A stretch of 64,000 nucleotides of DNA from an uncultured Acetatifactor sp. Lineage in GTDB: Bacteria > Bacillota > Clostridia > Lachnospirales > Lachnospiraceae. How positions within the stretch are numbered: position 1 is the first letter of the stretch; every line of letters starts with the position of its first letter. The translations under genes were made by a program, and so were the position numbers. The stretch lies in contig CALWRA010000001.1 of the NCBI GenBank assembly GCA_944383825.1, positions 124,001-188,000 of the forward strand. Direction: 5' to 3'. Shown one piece after another: positions 62,216-64,000 of this stretch. Under the pieces are notes generated by a model. The model was given only the letters and a program-made list of their open reading frames with translations, did no database searches and was not told the DNA's origin.

Positions 62216-64000
62216 TGGCCAGATACAACGGATACGCCCGTCCCAAAAACAGAAAGAAAACCATAAAGCAGCTGCTTCACTATATGGGCATTTACAAATG
62301 GTCCATGGTCTTAGTTGCTCTTCTGGTATGCATCAGCAGTCTGGCCAACATCATGGGAACCTATCTGCTCAAGCCTGTGGTGAATCATTATATTCTTCCC
62401 GGGGATATTCCAGGACTGCTGGGAATGCTGCTTTTCATGGCTGTTATGTACGGCTGTGGGGCGCTGGCCACTCTGGGGTATAATCAGCTTATGGTACACA
62501 CCAGCCAAAAGATCGTGGGCAGAATACGCAGGGATCTGTTTGCCCACACCCAAACTCTTCCTCTGTCTTATTTTGACGCTCATACCCATGGAGAGCTTAT
62601 GAGCCGGTTCACAAACGATGTGGACACTCTGACAGAAGCCTTAAACAACAGCTTTACTCTATTGATCCAGAGCTTTATCGTGGTAACCGGAACCATAACC
62701 ATGCTGATTATTTTGAATTTCCAGCTTTCCCTGATTGTAATTGCTTTTCTCGTTTTAATGTTTTTCTTAATTCGCTTTAACGGAAAGAAAAGCAAAATAT
62801 ACTATTTGGAGCAGCAAAAATATCTTGGGAGCATCAACAGCTTTGTGGAAGAAATGGTAAGCGGCCAGAAGGTGGAAAAGGTATTCAACCACGAGGAACA
62901 GGATTTTCGGGAATTTTGCAGAAGAAATGAGGCTCTTCGGCAGTCCTCCACCAAAGCTCTCTCCTATTCAGGGATGATGGTTCCCACCATTGTAAGCCTT
63001 TCTTATTTTAATTACGCAGTTTCCGCCTGTGTGGGAGGTATGTTCGTGCTCTCAGGCCTCATGGATCTGGGCAGTCTCACCTCCTACCTCGTATATGTTC
63101 GCCAGAGCGCAATGCCTATGAATCAGTTTACCCAGCAGATCAACTTCCTTCTTGCCGCCCTGTCCGGCGCGGAGCGGATCTTTGAAATGATGGAGGAATC
63201 CCCTGAAACTGATGAAGGAAAAATCACACTATGCCATGTTCAGGAAAGGGACGGAATGCTCCAGGAAAATGACCGGGAGGGAAGAGACTATGCTTGGAAG
63301 GTTCCCCAAGCAGATGGCTCCTGCCGTCTGGTTCCCTTAAAGGGCGACGTGCGTTTTACTAACGTTGTTTTTGGATACACTTCGGAGAAAAAAATATTAA
63401 ACGGCATCAGTCTTTACGCCAAGCCCGGACAGAAAATAGCCTTTGTAGGCTCCACCGGAGCGGGGAAAACCACCATTATAAATCTGATTAACCGATTTTA
63501 TGAAATTCAGGAAGGTGTCATCACCTATGATGGGCTTGATCTGAGAGATATCTGCAAAAAGGATCTGCGCCGATCCCTTTCCATGGTTATCCAGGACACT
63601 CACCTTTTTACCGGGACCATTGCGGACAACATACGGTATGGCAGGCTGAAAGCCAGCGATGAAGAGGTTCGGCAAGCCGCTCGGATTGCCAACGCAGATT
63701 CCTTCATCCGAAGGCTGCCGGAGGGCTATGACACCATGCTGCACAGCGATGGAGCCAATTTGTCTCAAGGGCAGAGACAACTTTTGGCCATCGCCCGCGC
63801 CGCTATTTCCCGTCCTCCGGTGCTGATCCTTGACGAGGCCACCAGCTCCGTTGACACCAGGACCGAGCGGCTCATAGAAAAAGGAATGGATTCACTTATG
63901 GAGGGACGGACGGTGTTTGTGATTGCTCACAGACTTTCCACTGTACGCAACTCCAAGGCCATAATGGTTCTGGAGCAGGGAAAAATCATAGAAAGAGGGA
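62215..64000 (+). CDS. ABC exporter subunit, partner (partial)
   Basis: About 595 residues visible; the C-terminus lies beyond the window. Six transmembrane helices, an insert of about 40 residues (around 340-380) before the ATPase, then Walker A GSTGAGKTT, Q-loop MVIQDTHLFTG, signature NLSQGQRQLLAIARAA and Walker B VLILDEATSSVD with the catalytic Glu. It thus carries the canonical Walker B that the first subunit lacks, and the two should form a heterodimer with one weak and one active ATP site. Start codon overlaps the upstream stop (TAATG). Confidence 0.92.
   Translation, partial: MARYNGYARPKNRKKTIKQLLHYMGIYKWSMVLVALLVCISSLANIMGTYLLKPVVNHYILPGDIPGLLGMLLFMAVMYGCGALATLGYNQLMVHTSQKIVGRIRRDLFAHTQTLPLSYFDAHTHGELMSRFTNDVDTLTEALNNSFTLLIQSFIVVTGTITMLIILNFQLSLIVIAFLVLMFFLIRFNGKKSKIYYLEQQKYLGSINSFVEEMVSGQKVEKVFNHEEQDFREFCRRNEALRQSSTKALSYSGMMVPTIVSLSYFNYAVSACVGGMFVLSGLMDLGSLTSYLVYVRQSAMPMNQFTQQINFLLAALSGAERIFEMMEESPETDEGKITLCHVQERDGMLQENDREGRDYAWKVPQADGSCRLVPLKGDVRFTNVVFGYTSEKKILNGISLYAKPGQKIAFVGSTGAGKTTIINLINRFYEIQEGVITYDGLDLRDICKKDLRRSLSMVIQDTHLFTGTIADNIRYGRLKASDEEVRQAARIANADSFIRRLPEGYDTMLHSDGANLSQGQRQLLAIARAAISRPPVLILDEATSSVDTRTERLIEKGMDSLMEGRTVFVIAHRLSTVRNSKAIMVLEQGKIIERG

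Overview
The window looks like a chromosome segment of a spore-forming, strictly anaerobic Firmicute of the Lachnospiraceae type, probably a gut inhabitant. Pointers are dipicolinate synthase (dpaAB), a GerA-type spore germinant receptor subunit, SigI/RsgI, a PerR plus reverse-rubrerythrin oxygen defence pair, luxS/mtnN, 'aggagg' ribosome binding sites, frequent TTG starts, and host-glycan enzymes. No rRNA, CRISPR array, phage or insertion sequence was seen.

Layout. 1-2.3 kb: a lipoprotein cut by the window edge and the sigI-rsgI pair. 2.6-6.6 kb: an O-antigen-ligase-like membrane protein, an AI-2E family transporter, a divergent MarR regulator and a small Cys-rich protein. 6.5-8.8 kb: two RNA modification enzymes. 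8.9-10.0 kb: a ferredoxin / membrane Fe-S protein / ArsR operon with an operator on its own -10 box. 10-13.4 kb: a two-component system and, divergently, perR and reverse rubrerythrin behind a perfect 7-1-7 operator. 14-20.6 kb: a five-gene operon of response regulator, histidine kinase, MoxR ATPase, DUF58 protein and membrane transglutaminase. 20.7-25.9 kb: dpaA-dpaB-asnB, then a small Cys protein with luxS and mtnN. 26-44.8 kb: housekeeping and membrane genes (gtrA, 2-hydroxyacid dehydrogenase, pgi, murG, MntP-like, DUF1576, spore germination protein, Ca-type P-ATPase), a frameshifted TetR gene and a MerR-controlled flavin reductase / alcohol dehydrogenase operon. 44.9-45.4 kb: three tRNA genes (Gly-GCC, Gly-TCC, Phe-GAA). 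45.5-47.7 kb: two flavodoxin-like lipoproteins and a broken DUF4405 gene behind a promoter with a 19-bp spacer.

47.9-60.3 kb is the most distinctive part: a seven-gene operon (sugar-binding lipoprotein, two permeases, GH29, GH92, GH130 and GH2 enzymes), a divergent LacI-family regulator and a separate GH130 gene. Enzymes for alpha-fucose, alpha-mannose and beta-mannose plus two beta-mannoside phosphorylases fit intracellular breakdown of imported N-glycan core fragments or mannosides. None of the four operon enzymes has a visible signal peptide. A 17-bp element on the operon -10 box, again 86 bp upstream, and in variant form just downstream of the second GH130 promoter suggests one regulator controls both units.

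60.4-64 kb: a heterodimeric ABC exporter whose promoter carries an inverted repeat with 11-bp arms. The second subunit runs off the right edge.
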